Source: JAWKTV01 sp041398905 (GTDB lineage: Bacteria > Planctomycetota > Planctomycetia > Planctomycetales > Planctomycetaceae). Taken from it: a stretch of 64,000 bases of DNA. Where the stretch lies: assembly GCA_041398905.1 (NCBI GenBank), contig JAWKTV010000002.1, positions 124,001 to 188,000 of the forward strand, given 5' to 3'. The number at the start of each line of letters is the position of its first letter. Positions within the stretch are counted from its first letter, which is position 1. The notes below the pieces were generated by a model. The model searched no databases, had not been told where the DNA came from, and saw nothing but the letters and a program-made list of their open reading frames with translations. The translations under genes were made by a program, and so were the position numbers. Shown in pieces: positions 37,782-47,706 of this stretch.

Positions 37782-39887
37782 CTACAGCGGATTGATCCGA
37801 TTGACGCCCGGACCGCCGACGATGATGCTCCGGCTTGACGTCGAGAAGACGTTTTGAAGAGAGTCGTTCCCTTCGCCGAAGTTAACAACGACGTTACCGA
37901 ACGAGCACAGGATCGTTCGCAGCAGGTCGCCGCCATCGCCGAAGTCGGCGGTCAGATTCGGATTGTCCCGAGTCTCGAACAGCACCCAGCGTTCACCATT
38001 GATTCGCGTCTCGCCCACCCCCCAGACGAGCAGCGTGCGCGGCAACAGCGGGACGACGATCACAAGGTTACTGGCGTGATTCCCCTCCAGAATCAATCGG
38101 TTGGCCGCGAGGTTGAAGCTCGCCTGCACGTCCGATCGACTGGGACTCTTCCACTCGAACACGTCGTCGTTCAGCCATGTCAGTTCCGTGTTGCGACGAA
38201 TGACGTTGGCCAGCGAACAGTTGTTGAGGTCCACGACCGACTGCACCAACGGCTGCCGCAGGTCGGGGTCGACCAGATGGCTGAAGTTGTCGCCAGCGAG
38301 CAGACGGGTGAACTGGTCAGCGAGTGCGGCCTGCACCAGCGGACCGACGGACGCACCCGGGGCGTGATCCTCGGCGAGCCCGCCGAGCCAGGGGTCGATG
38401 TTGTCGACACTGCCGTAGGCGGCCTGCAGATTGCTGCGGACCACCGGGTCGGAACTGATTTGCTCGAAGCTGCTGACGCGCGGCAGCCCATACGCTTCCC
38501 GAAGGGTATTGTAGTCGGGCAGTCCATGATCGCGACCGCGCTGCAGGTTGAGCGAGACCAGGTCGAGACCGCCGGCCCCCGGAGGTCCAAACAGAAAGTT
38601 GCGGACGTCGTCGATGATGAACGGGTCGATCTTCTGGTGACGCTGAATCTGCAGACCCGCCAGCAGGCGGTCAACGTTCGCAGGATCGTTGGCGATGTAC
38701 TCGACGTTGAAGAACGCGTTCCGCAGCGGGATCTTGCCGACGTACCGTCCATTCTCCGACCGCACCAGGTCCGGCGACAAGGCCGAGTGTCCGAAGCGGA
38801 AGAAGGCCGTCGAGAACTCGTTGGTAATGTCGGGACGGACACCGCTGGGGAGGCAATGCTGCGGGGTCGGCGCTTTGTTCCCCAACAGCACCGGCAGGAA
38901 CTCCTGATAGGTGATGAGCTGCATTTCCGCGCCGACGATCTTGCGGGCGAGCTGGTAGACCTGCTCGTCGGTCGCCTGCGGGTCCATCATGCGAATCAGG
39001 TTCGCGAGACGGTTGTGCTCGCGCACGAAGATCGTGTGCAGCGAGGTGAGCACGACGTTCTCGTTGGCGCGGACGTCGCCCGCCAGGAAGAACTCCGCAC
39101 CACTTGTCGGGGCGTTGTGCAGTCCTGCGGTGTTGTAGGGGAGCAATCGGCCGGCCGACAGCTTCAGCCGTCCACCCTGATAGGCCCGCAACGCCGATTG
39201 CCGATACGAATCGGAACCGTACACGTTGGATGCGTCGATGTAGGCCGTGATTTGATTGATCTGCTCGCGCGGCAGACCGAAGCTGCCATTAACGAACTGG
39301 GACCGCTGAAACAGGATCGGATTCGGTCCCAGAATGTCGGTCGGGTCATCGATCGTGATTTCAAACAATGGGTCGGAGCTGTTGCCTTCGGTCAGATCGA
39401 GGTCATGATCGAGAAACTGCCCCCAGGCCCACAGATAGTCGGTGGTCCAGAGCGGATTGACGACGGAGGACGACTGCGCACAGACGAGGTTCGAGATCGA
39501 CCGCGGATTGCCCGATCGGGAGGCCCGATCATGTCGTCCCCAGAAATCGCCGGGATAGTCCGGGAAGGCCTGCCTCAGCAGCGGGGTAAACGTCGCTCCG
39601 AAGTTCGGCTGGGCACCACTGTTGCTCCCATCGATCGTGCGAACTGAAGTGAGCCGTACACGGTAGGGGTTGGAACCACCGGTCCCCTGAGCATCCACTG
39701 GGGCCGCGGACGCGGCTAGACAGCCCAGAATCGCCGCCCCCAACACCGTGCGAAGCCGCCGTTCCCTGAGACCAGACGATTGACCGCTACCAGCCGAGCA
39801 TCGCCCGTTTGCGGAGCGGACAGAGTTTCGGGAATCTACCGTTTCGCGCCTGTCGCTGCGCGCACCGCGTTCGCAGTTGCAGATCAT
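37782..39887 (-). CDS. Animal-type haem peroxidase, secreted
   Basis: A haem enzyme of the peroxidase-cyclooxygenase superfamily, about 700 residues. The distal haem His sits in YLWAWGQFLDHDLDLT (about residue 161 from the ATG at 39887), with the adjacent Asp that binds calcium. The proximal His is in STAFFRFGHSALSPDLVR. Other family segments are ITAYIDASNVYGS, LTSLHTIFVREHNRLA and NLQRGRDHGLPDYN. The last 100 residues form a repetitive tail with a FGEGNDSLQN motif, reminiscent of RTX calcium repeats. A hydrophobic signal (VLGAAILGCLAASAAPVDA) lies about 48 residues in, so the true start may be later. It may oxidise halides or phenols. The substrate is unknown. Confidence 0.85.
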   Translation of the reverse strand: MICNCERGARSDRRETVDSRNSVRSANGRCSAGSGQSSGLRERRLRTVLGAAILGCLAASAAPVDAQGTGGSNPYRVRLTSVRTIDGSNSGAQPNFGATFTPLLRQAFPDYPGDFWGRHDRASRSGNPRSISNLVCAQSSSVVNPLWTTDYLWAWGQFLDHDLDLTEGNSSDPLFEITIDDPTDILGPNPILFQRSQFVNGSFGLPREQINQITAYIDASNVYGSDSYRQSALRAYQGGRLKLSAGRLLPYNTAGLHNAPTSGAEFFLAGDVRANENVVLTSLHTIFVREHNRLANLIRMMDPQATDEQVYQLARKIVGAEMQLITYQEFLPVLLGNKAPTPQHCLPSGVRPDITNEFSTAFFRFGHSALSPDLVRSENGRYVGKIPLRNAFFNVEYIANDPANVDRLLAGLQIQRHQKIDPFIIDDVRNFLFGPPGAGGLDLVSLNLQRGRDHGLPDYNTLREAYGLPRVSSFEQISSDPVVRSNLQAAYGSVDNIDPWLGGLAEDHAPGASVGPLVQAALADQFTRLLAGDNFSHLVDPDLRQPLVQSVVDLNNCSLANVIRRNTELTWLNDDVFEWKSPSRSDVQASFNLAANRLILEGNHASNLVIVVPLLPRTLLVWGVGETRINGERWVLFETRDNPNLTADFGDGGDLLRTILCSFGNVVVNFGEGNDSLQNVFSTSSRSIIVGGPGVNRINPL

Positions 39888-40365
39888 GCTTCCGACTCCT
39901 GTGGGTTGGCCAAGATCGACGAGCCGACTCAGCACGCAAGTTGTGCCTGCCGCGGCTACCACTGAGACTGACATTTACGGGCAATCACCCGCTCGGCGAC
40001 CAACTAATCCGGCCCGCTCATGGCTCCACATCGAGTCAGCACGTCACTGGCCGTTGATGCACTTTTGAAGCCGATCGCTATTCCCCGGGCCAGATTGAGA
40101 ATCCGTCACCCTATCTCTTGATAAACGGGTTCCTACGAACGGCATCAACGGAACATTGGGATAAAGAATCCACGTCCGGATCGTCCAGACGTCCCGCTCT
40201 TGGGATCGCCTGCGCGGGGCGAGCGAGCTGGCCCGCGAGAGCAAAGTCCAGACGTTTCAAAAGCTGAACAGCCCGTCGCGACGATGTGTCAATGTGCGTG
40301 TTCGGAAGGGCGAAGAGCTGACTCGCTCGGGCAACCGGCGGATGACTGAACGGCCGCCACATTCG
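39888..40365. other. Upstream region of the peroxidase gene
   Basis: About 478 bases lie between the end of the beta-propeller gene and the peroxidase start (both minus strand). The frame remains open from 39887 up to 39974. I could not pick out a convincing promoter, hairpin or additional gene. Confidence 0.3.
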
Positions 40366-41607
40366 CTACTCGCCAACCCGCCAGAGTTCCGACTCGCTCC
40401 GCAGCAGCAGCGTTCCGTCCGCGACGGCGAACGAAGCATAGGTCCGCTTCCCGCCGCCCCACTCGTTCCGCGCCAGCAACTGGTAGGCCCCCCCCGTCGC
40501 GACGACATGGCACACGCCCGCCTCGTCCTGGAAGTAGACCCGATCGTCGCTCGCCAGCAGCGACGCGGAGTAGTTCCCGCCCAATCGCTCCTGCCAGAGC
40601 TGCTCTCCCGTGGTGGCGTTCAGGCACGTGGCCACCCCCTTGTCCGAAACCATGTAGAGTTCGTTCTTCACCACCACCACGGAGGGATTGTGAGGCGCCG
40701 CGCGATCGGTCATCCAGCGCACGTTCGACTCCGTGATGTCCCCTCGCCCGCGCGGATCAATCGCGATGAGCCGAGCCCGATCGTAACTGGTACCGACGAA
40801 CAGCAGCCCCTGTGCATACACCGGCCGAGGGACCACCGAATAACCATCGTCGTACCGTACGCGCCAGATCTCCTTGCCCGTGGCTGGCTCATAAGCGAAC
40901 ACGGCATCGCTGCCGGGACAGATCGCCTGCGGTTGCCCGTCGAGTTCGATCACCAGTGGGGTGCAAAACGAGAACCCCTTCTTGGGCGACGTCTCCCGCG
41001 GAGTCCGCCACCGCTCTTCACCAGTGCGTTTGTCAAGGCCCACGACGAACTGCTGATCCCGTCCATCGCAGCAAATGATCAACAGGTCTCCGGCCACGGC
41101 GGGCGAGCCGCCCGTACCGTGCTGCGGCTCATAAGCAATCGCGGTCTCCCACAGCTTCGACCCATCCTTCGCCGACAGGCATGCCGTCAAGTGCGGACCG
41201 AAATGGACGTACAGGTGATCCCCTTCGATGATGGGCGTCGGACTGGCGTGCGAGTTCTTCGAGTGCATCTGCACTTTGCCCGCCTGCGTCACCAGCGGCT
41301 GGTCCCAGAGCCGTTCCCCCGTCACCAGACTGAGCGCGACGGCCGAGAGCACTTGCCGCTCATCACCTTCAGGCACGGCGGTCGTCAAATAAACGCGGTC
41401 CCCCTGCACGACCGGCGATGACCACGCCAGCCCTTCCACGGGCTGCTTCCACAGCACGTTGCGGTCGTCCCCCCACTCCAGGGGCAAGTCATTCGTCCCC
41501 GCCAACCCCTGCCCCGTCGGCCCGCGAAACTCGGTCCAGTCACCAGCCATCGAGACGGTTCCGAGCACCAGCAAAGAACAAGCCGAAAGCGACAGTCGGT
41601 ACCCCAT
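40366..41607 (-). CDS. Exported PQQ-like beta-propeller protein
   Basis: A 413-residue protein with a signal peptide (MGYRLSLSACSLLVLG) and repeated beta-propeller blades of the PQQ/BamB kind: DWTEFRGPTGQGLAGTND, GERLWDQPLVTQAG, GSKLWETAIAYEP, GEERWRTPRET, GKEIWRVRYDDG and GEQLWQERLGG. The opening WTEFRGP is typical of planctomycete members. The propeller probably binds a partner rather than PQQ, since no enzymatic quinoprotein motif is seen. It stands alone on the minus strand. Confidence 0.82.
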   Translation of the reverse strand: MGYRLSLSACSLLVLGTVSMAGDWTEFRGPTGQGLAGTNDLPLEWGDDRNVLWKQPVEGLAWSSPVVQGDRVYLTTAVPEGDERQVLSAVALSLVTGERLWDQPLVTQAGKVQMHSKNSHASPTPIIEGDHLYVHFGPHLTACLSAKDGSKLWETAIAYEPQHGTGGSPAVAGDLLIICCDGRDQQFVVGLDKRTGEERWRTPRETSPKKGFSFCTPLVIELDGQPQAICPGSDAVFAYEPATGKEIWRVRYDDGYSVVPRPVYAQGLLFVGTSYDRARLIAIDPRGRGDITESNVRWMTDRAAPHNPSVVVVKNELYMVSDKGVATCLNATTGEQLWQERLGGNYSASLLASDDRVYFQDEAGVCHVVATGGAYQLLARNEWGGGKRTYASFAVADGTLLLRSESELWRVGE

Positions 41608-41759
41608 CGATTGCATCAGCATCTGTCACACCACTTCGGATTCAGGCAGGATGGAAGGCGGGCCAGTCACAAAGTTGTAACGCGCTGCCGACACGGTTGC
41701 GACACAAGCCGGGACTCGAACAGCTCGTTCGGCTCGCTGCGTCGATCGGGCCTCGTCCG

Positions 41760-43895
41760 CTAGTTGCTCCCCGTGTTCATCCGCAGGATTTCGCCAAAGC
41801 CCATCGGCTGCGGTTCGCCGTCGGGTGTGGCGTCCATCGATTCGTCGTCCGCTTCTCCGTCCATCGATTCGCCGGTGTCATCCGGAGCCGTTGTCGCGTC
41901 GTCGGGGTTGGCCTCCGGCGCGGTGCCTTCGCTGGCGGCGTCGATCGCTGGAGCGGCGATGGTGACCTGGAATTCCAACTTGGTCGGAAACACCGACTCA
42001 ACACCATCGAACGCGCGCTCGACGACGGTGAACTTCTCGACGGACCTGGGGACCAGAAAGTACACGCTGCCGTTGGCATCCTCATAGACGCAGGGAAACT
42101 GGACATCTTCCGCGCGCCCGATCAGGTGATAGCCCAGCCCGCCGACCAGGGCGTCGCCGGCCAGCGTGTCGAGGTAGGCATCGATGTTCCCCATCTCCAT
42201 TCCAGAGCCTCGGGCCTCGTGATAGTCATGCACGAAGCGCTTGAGCCGTTCGGAAACGGCGGTGCGGCGCGGCGTCTCCAACTCCGCCGCGCTCTCCCGG
42301 GCGAACAAGGCGAGCGGCACATTGGAACGGACGTCGACCCGCACCACCCGCCCCTTTGGACCAGCTCTCAACGAGGAGGTCAGCCCTTGCACATCGCCCC
42401 GTAACTGGATGGTGCGGAGGCCGGTTTCGAGATACTTCGGGTCGTCGCGAAAGCCAATCAGAACAGGGTCGAGTCGATCTTCCGGCACGTCGAACTCGGT
42501 TCGGTACAGCGTCTTCTTGACCGTCTCGCCGCCGACATCATTACCCACCAGATCGCCGGTGAACGTGGTGCGCGTCATGAACACGTAGGCCACCCCGCCG
42601 CCGAGCAACACGATCGCCAGCACCACCGGGATCGCAATGGTCAACCAGTTCGTCGCCTGCTTGTTGCGAACACGCGGCGTACGAGGTTGTCGCCGGTCCC
42701 GTGCGCTCGCACTGGTGACGAGCGGGATCTCGTTGATGGTGGGAACCAGCGCGGGATCGAGAACCGGGCCGGCCGGGCCGGCTTCGTGACTGAGGAAACC
42801 AAACTCGTTGCCAACGGTCTGCGCCGCCGTCAGGTTGGGCGCCAGCGGTGCTGACGCAGCGGGTACCGTGAGAGTCTTCGGCAGCTCGATACCGATGGGC
42901 GCGGCGAGTTGCCGCGTTTCGGAGCGGGTCAAGAACGGTCGCAGCGCGGAGTCTTCACCCAGAATGAAGTCGGTGACCTCCTGAGCGAGTGCGCGAGTCG
43001 CGGTCGGAACGAGCGGTGACTGCAGCGACGCGGCCGCGTCCGCCAGCGCCGGGCCAAACGCGCCGATATCGCGCAACAGTTCCGCCCGGTGACAGAGCGT
43101 CACGCTGTCACCCGGCGCGATTCGTAGCGCCCGGCTAAACCAGTCGATCCCGGCTTGAGCGCGGGCACGCAGCATCGCTGAGTTCGCCTCGGATAGGGCT
43201 GTCGGTCGAAACAGTCCTTGTGATTGGTGGATCGCCTCGCCGAGCGGTTCGTGGCGATGGAAAGCGGCGATCGAGGTGAGTGGGCCTTCGCCCCAACTTA
43301 AGAGGAAGTGACGAATCGACTGGCGGCAGGCGATGCCCGCCTGCATCGCGTAGTCGCTGTTCGTCGGATCGAGGCGGGCGGCCTCCGTGAAGTGCTGAAC
43401 CGCGCGATCCGCGGCCGGCCAGCCGGCACCAGGCACCACCGGCTTGTTCAGCCATGCCAGCCCTTCTTCGTACTCACGCTTCGCCTGTCGCGGATCAGGC
43501 GGAGGGGCGGCGGTCCCCGATGACGTTGCAGGAGCCGATGCCGCCAGTCCGTCTCCGGGGTCGTCGGCCGGCGGCAGCTTGAACAAAACCGAGCCATCAC
43601 CCAGCAGCGGCTGATTGCCGGGGTCGATGGTGAACATCGGTGTTTCAGGGGCCGTGGGGGCGGACGCCGAAGTTGGGTGGGCCGGTGCGAGGTCAGGGGC
43701 CGCCGATGGTGTCGCAACGGGCGGTGCTGGCGGCTGGGTGGGTTGGTCAGGCGGAAAACCTTCGGCCGACGGCGGTGCGACGTCCGGCACCTTGAGTCGC
43801 GTTTCGCACTTCGGACACCGGCCAACTTTGCCGGACGCGGCGTCTGGCACCTTGATCGTCGCGGTGCAATACGGACATTGAAACTGGATCGCCAT
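41760..43895 (-). CDS. Zinc-ribbon membrane protein with long linker
   Basis: About 711 residues. It starts with a zinc ribbon (FQCPYCTATIKVPDAASGKV, then GRCPKCETRLKVPD), four Cys in two CxxC pairs. A Pro/Ala-rich linker and a region with TPR-like spacing (AVQHFTEAARLDPTNSDYA) follow. One membrane helix occurs at about residue 430 (IAIPVVLAIVLLGGGVAYVF). The C-terminal domain of about 250 residues is unrecognised, with an acidic tail. The zinc ribbon matches proteins common in planctomycetes. Function unknown. The MAIQF start fits the domain better than the upstream GTG. Confidence 0.65.
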   Translation of the reverse strand: MAIQFQCPYCTATIKVPDAASGKVGRCPKCETRLKVPDVAPPSAEGFPPDQPTQPPAPPVATPSAAPDLAPAHPTSASAPTAPETPMFTIDPGNQPLLGDGSVLFKLPPADDPGDGLAASAPATSSGTAAPPPDPRQAKREYEEGLAWLNKPVVPGAGWPAADRAVQHFTEAARLDPTNSDYAMQAGIACRQSIRHFLLSWGEGPLTSIAAFHRHEPLGEAIHQSQGLFRPTALSEANSAMLRARAQAGIDWFSRALRIAPGDSVTLCHRAELLRDIGAFGPALADAAASLQSPLVPTATRALAQEVTDFILGEDSALRPFLTRSETRQLAAPIGIELPKTLTVPAASAPLAPNLTAAQTVGNEFGFLSHEAGPAGPVLDPALVPTINEIPLVTSASARDRRQPRTPRVRNKQATNWLTIAIPVVLAIVLLGGGVAYVFMTRTTFTGDLVGNDVGGETVKKTLYRTEFDVPEDRLDPVLIGFRDDPKYLETGLRTIQLRGDVQGLTSSLRAGPKGRVVRVDVRSNVPLALFARESAAELETPRRTAVSERLKRFVHDYHEARGSGMEMGNIDAYLDTLAGDALVGGLGYHLIGRAEDVQFPCVYEDANGSVYFLVPRSVEKFTVVERAFDGVESVFPTKLEFQVTIAAPAIDAASEGTAPEANPDDATTAPDDTGESMDGEADDESMDATPDGEPQPMGFGEILRMNTGSN

Positions 43896-44104
43896 GACTC
43901 CGACCACCTTGCGACACTACGAACTTGAACACACCATTCAACTTATCGACCTCTAGGGCCGGTGCAATCCCCCCTGACCGGCAGACTCCGGCAAGCTTTC
44001 AAGTCCCGGGGCCGATGGGCCGATTGTGAAGAGCAGGGAACCGTCGCTTCTCCAGGGAGGGGGACGATCGCGCCGGTTGAGCCGGTTCCCGGGGAGCAGC
44101 ATGG

Positions 44105-44620
44105 ATGGCAAACGACGCCCGTAAGGAGTCCGTCCACTTGGGATTCTTGACCGTCGCCGAGGTCGCCGGGGCCGCCTTCGTAGGTGGGCTGCTGGTGACG
44201 AACCGGCTGGGACGGCCGCTGGAGTTCCAGTGTACGACGCCCGTCAAGCCGAATCGGACGCAGGAGATCCTGTACGGTCCGACGCTGAAGCCGTTCCTGT
44301 TCAGCGAACTGATCGGCAAGACGCTGCTCGAGCGTCTGCAGGTCCAGCCGGACCTCGTGATCGTCGACCAGCCGGAACTGCTGGAGTTGCGTCCGCTCAT
44401 CAAGAAACCGGTCGCCTGCATCGCGGGTCAACAGAGCGACCTCGCTGATCAGACTCAAGGGATGCTCGGTCGTTCGCGATTGCGGTTCCATCGCGACCAT
44501 CTCGAAGACCTGGATGACCTGGCGGGGCTGGAGAAGCTGATCGGCGGCGAAGCGGACTTGGGCGAACCCTTGGAGCGAGTCCGCGAGGCCCTCGCCGAAA
44601 CCCTCAAGGCCGCCGCCTGA
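44105..44620 (+). CDS. Conserved protein of unknown function upstream of SNF2 helicase
   Basis: A 171-residue soluble protein I do not recognise by family name. It starts MANDARKESVHLGFLTVAEV and contains GGLLVTNRLGRPLEFQCTTP and PDLVIVDQPELLELRPLIKK, giving an alternating alpha/beta impression. The SNF2-type helicase starts 84 bases downstream on the same strand, so the two may be co-transcribed. Confidence 0.6.
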   Translation: MANDARKESVHLGFLTVAEVAGAAFVGGLLVTNRLGRPLEFQCTTPVKPNRTQEILYGPTLKPFLFSELIGKTLLERLQVQPDLVIVDQPELLELRPLIKKPVACIAGQQSDLADQTQGMLGRSRLRFHRDHLEDLDDLAGLEKLIGGEADLGEPLERVREALAETLKAAA

Positions 44621-44703
44621 CCTGCCAGCCCGGCCTCTGCGATGCCCAGTCCAGTGGAGCGACGCAAGTCAGACAAGCCACGCCACCGTCGCTCCGACCG
44701 CGA

Positions 44704-46717
44704 ATGAGACAACTCGAGACAAGCATGGATGCTTTCCCGGTCAACTCGCCAATCGAAACCGCGGCAACGCACGATGCGATCGAGGCCGACGGCGAAACGA
44801 GCTTTCTCGCCGTCGACGCCGCGGCATGCGACTTCGCATTTCCCTCACCCGTCCTGCACACCAGCGGGTACAACGCCGCGTTGCGGCGGCTGCCCAAACT
44901 GGACACTCAACCGACACCACTATTCGGTCGTCCCGGCTTTGTCCCGCGCTGGAAGCCGTACTGGCCGAAGCTCAAGACCGTCAGCCTCACCTTCCCCGCC
45001 GGCATGGAGTTCCTGCCGCCCAAGGAAGAGAAAGACGACAACGAGCTGCAGAAGATCGCTCCGCCGAAGCCAATCGGTCAGGCGGACGAGGCGGCGTCCC
45101 CGGCTCGCAAGCCGACCCGCATCAAGCCGCCCGCCGACGCGCTGTCGCTGGAGGACCGCCTGTTCTATCTGTTGCAGCCGCCGCTCGAATCGTGGCTCAA
45201 GGGACAGGAACTCATCATGCCCTTCGAGCCGTTCCCGTATCAGTACGAGGGGATCGCCTGGCTGTTCTCGCAGAAGGCATCTCTGCTCGCGGATGAGATG
45301 GGGCTTGGCAAGACCATGCAGACCATCACCGCGCTGCGGCTGCTGCTGCGTTCCGGGCAGGTGCGGCGCGTGCTGATGGTTTGCCCGAAGCCTTTGATCC
45401 CCAACTGGCAAAGGGAGTTCAAAACATGGGCGGAGGAGTTGCCGATCACTCCGCTGGAAGGGGACGGGCCGCGGCGCAAGATGCTCTGGAACATTCCCGG
45501 CTCGATCATTCTGCTGGCGAACTACGAGCTGGTGGTGCGGGACTTTCAGGCGATGCTGCAGGAGGCCACGCAGGACGAAGGCCGAACATCGAACAACCTG
45601 CTGCTGACACACGACGGACTGGGCAGGCCGCTGCGTGCGAACTCGCGGTGCGGCGAAGACGCGCTCAACTCGCAGCTCTCGGCTCTGCCCAAGTTCGATC
45701 TGGTCGTCCTCGACGAAGCGCAGCGAATCAAGAACCGCGAGTCGCTCACCTCGACCGTCGTCAGGGCGATTCCCAGGAAGCGCAGCCTCTGCCTCACCGG
45801 CACGCCGATCGAGAACCGGCCCGAAGAGATGTCCAGCCTGTTCGAGTTCATGGGGGTCATACCCCCCGGAGGCCAGCCCGATATCCGCCAGCTCAGCGGA
45901 CTCAGCAAGGATTACGTGCTCCGGCGGACCAAAGACCTCGTGATGACCGACCTCCCGCCCCGGCTCGATCGTGATGAGGTGATCGAGCTGGCTCCTGCGC
46001 AAAAGTACGCCTACGAGCAGGCCGAGAAAGAAGGGATCATGGCCCTCAACGACCTCGGCGAACAGATCTCGATTCAAAACGTCTTCGAACTGGTACTCCG
46101 GCTCAAGCAAATCACCAACTACGACCCGCTCACAGGCGAGTCGTCGAAGCTCGATCGGCTCGCGGCCGACATGGAGGAAATCGCCGCGTCAGGCGGCAAG
46201 GCGATCCTGTTCAGCCAGTGGACGCGCACCATCGACTGGCTCGCTCCACGGCTCAAGGCGGGTAACCCGCTCATCTATCACGGGGGTCCCCGCCAAGCAG
46301 CGCGAACCGATCCTCCACCAGTTCAAGCACGACCCGAAATCCCACCTCCTGCTGATGAGCTACGGCACTGGAGCGGTGGGCCTGAACCTGCAATTCGCCG
46401 GGTATGTCTTCCTGTACGACCGCTGGTGGAACCCCGCCGTCGAAGATCAGGCGATCAACCGCGCTCACCGCATCGGCGCGACGGCGTCGCAGATCATCGT
46501 CAGCAAGTTCATCTGCAAAGACACCATCGAAGAACGGATCGACAAGGTGCTGGCCGCCAAGCGGGAGATCTTCCAGAGCGTGCTCGGCGAGGGGGACAAC
46601 TCCAACGCCCGGCTGTCGATGAATGCCAGCGAAATCTTCGGCCTGTTCGACTTGAAGGCCCGTACGAAGAAGGGTGACGCGAAGTCGATCGGTCCGAAAA
46701 AGCCCGAAGCCGCGTGA
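44704..46717 (+). CDS. SNF2-family ATP-dependent helicase
   Basis: A superfamily-2 DNA-translocating ATPase of about 670 residues. Motif I is ASLLADEMGLGKTMQTITAL, motif II is DEAQ in FDLVVLDEAQRIKN, motif III is CLTGTPIENR, and the C-terminal RecA domain has FSQWTRTIDWL and NRAHRIGA. The frame breaks near 46288, where one G too many (CACGGGGGTC) interrupts the segment; with four Gs the reading is continuous. The N-terminal 160 residues are poorly conserved and contain a short Lys/Glu-rich stretch. Role may be DNA repair or remodelling. ATG 44725 is an alternative start. Confidence 0.88.
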
Positions 46718-46807
46718 CCAGCGGGAGTGGTGTTCCGCCAAACGGTCCGAGTAACCTCTGTCGTAGAGGGACGCAATCCATCCCCTCCTCCGCAGCGCGG
46801 GCAGCGG

Positions 46808-47550
46808 CTATGGCCCCGCGAGCGGCTCCTGCCACACCGGCTCTTCGTCGGCTTCGACGTATCGCTCCAGCACCTCGTAAGGCTCGAACCGGTCCTTGTA
46901 CGCCATCGACGGACACTCCTTGATCCAGTAGCCCAGGTAGTTGTACCGGCGGCCGGTCGCCTGACAGAGTTCGATCTCCTTGAGGATTGTGAACGTCCCC
47001 GGGCCGAGCGCCATTCCGGATCGTGAAAGAAGTAGACGCTCGACAGTGCGTCGGGCAGCAGATCAACCAGTCCGACGCCGATCAGCCGGCCTTCCCGGTA
47101 GTACAGCATCTCGCGGGCGAACGGCCAAGTGCCGATGAGGAATGCGTCCTCGTAGAACTGCATGTTCGTGCCCGACTCCCGCCAGCCCCGGCGGATCGAC
47201 ATGTCGTCATGCCAATTGTTGTACAGCTTCACATGTTCACGGGAGACCGTGGGCGGCTGCACGACGAGCCGGACGTCGCTGTTCTTCGCGAGCGTCTTTC
47301 GCTGGCTGCGACTCGGCTGGAAATCGGGGATGCGAACCCGCACGCTGCGGCACTTGCGGCAGGCGGGACACTGCGGACGAAAGAAGTGGGCACCATGTCG
47401 TCGCCAGCCGCGACGCAGCATCTCGCCGTACTGCTCACCCAGCATCGCCGGGAAGATGCGGTACTCCAGCGACGCGGTCTCCTCGGGGAGGTACGAGCAA
47501 CTGCGCTCGGGGGCAATGAAGCGTGTGATCTCGCGGAGCTGAAACTTCAT
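46808..47550 (-). CDS. bpt: Aminoacyl-tRNA-protein transferase (Bpt/Ate1 type)
   Basis: Adds leucine or arginine from charged tRNA to protein N termini bearing Asp or Glu, feeding them into ClpAP degradation. The start MKFQLREITRFIAPERSCSY, the Cys-rich RPQCPACRKCRSVRVRIPDF, the QRKTLAKNSDVRL segment and late YNYLGYWIKECPSMAYKDRF are family traits. Full length is about 247 residues. One missing G in TCGGCCC near 47018 breaks the frame between two well-conserved pieces. Confidence 0.85.
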
Positions 47551-47706
47551 GGCGGGAGATCCACCGGGCGCGGGAGGTGAGGTTCGACGACTCGGCCAAT
47601 GTGCCGAGCGAGCGTTCGTGCAGTGCTGCGGGCGGTTCGGTACATTTTCGCAGGTGGCTGTCCGGTCGGCCATACCGTGTTGATCGCGAATGGATCGAGT
47701 TCGCCC

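Noticed and set aside
37854..39647. Long open frame of 597 codons on the plus strand
   Set aside because: It is antisense to the haem peroxidase, whose minus-strand protein has clear family motifs. High G+C makes long antisense frames common.
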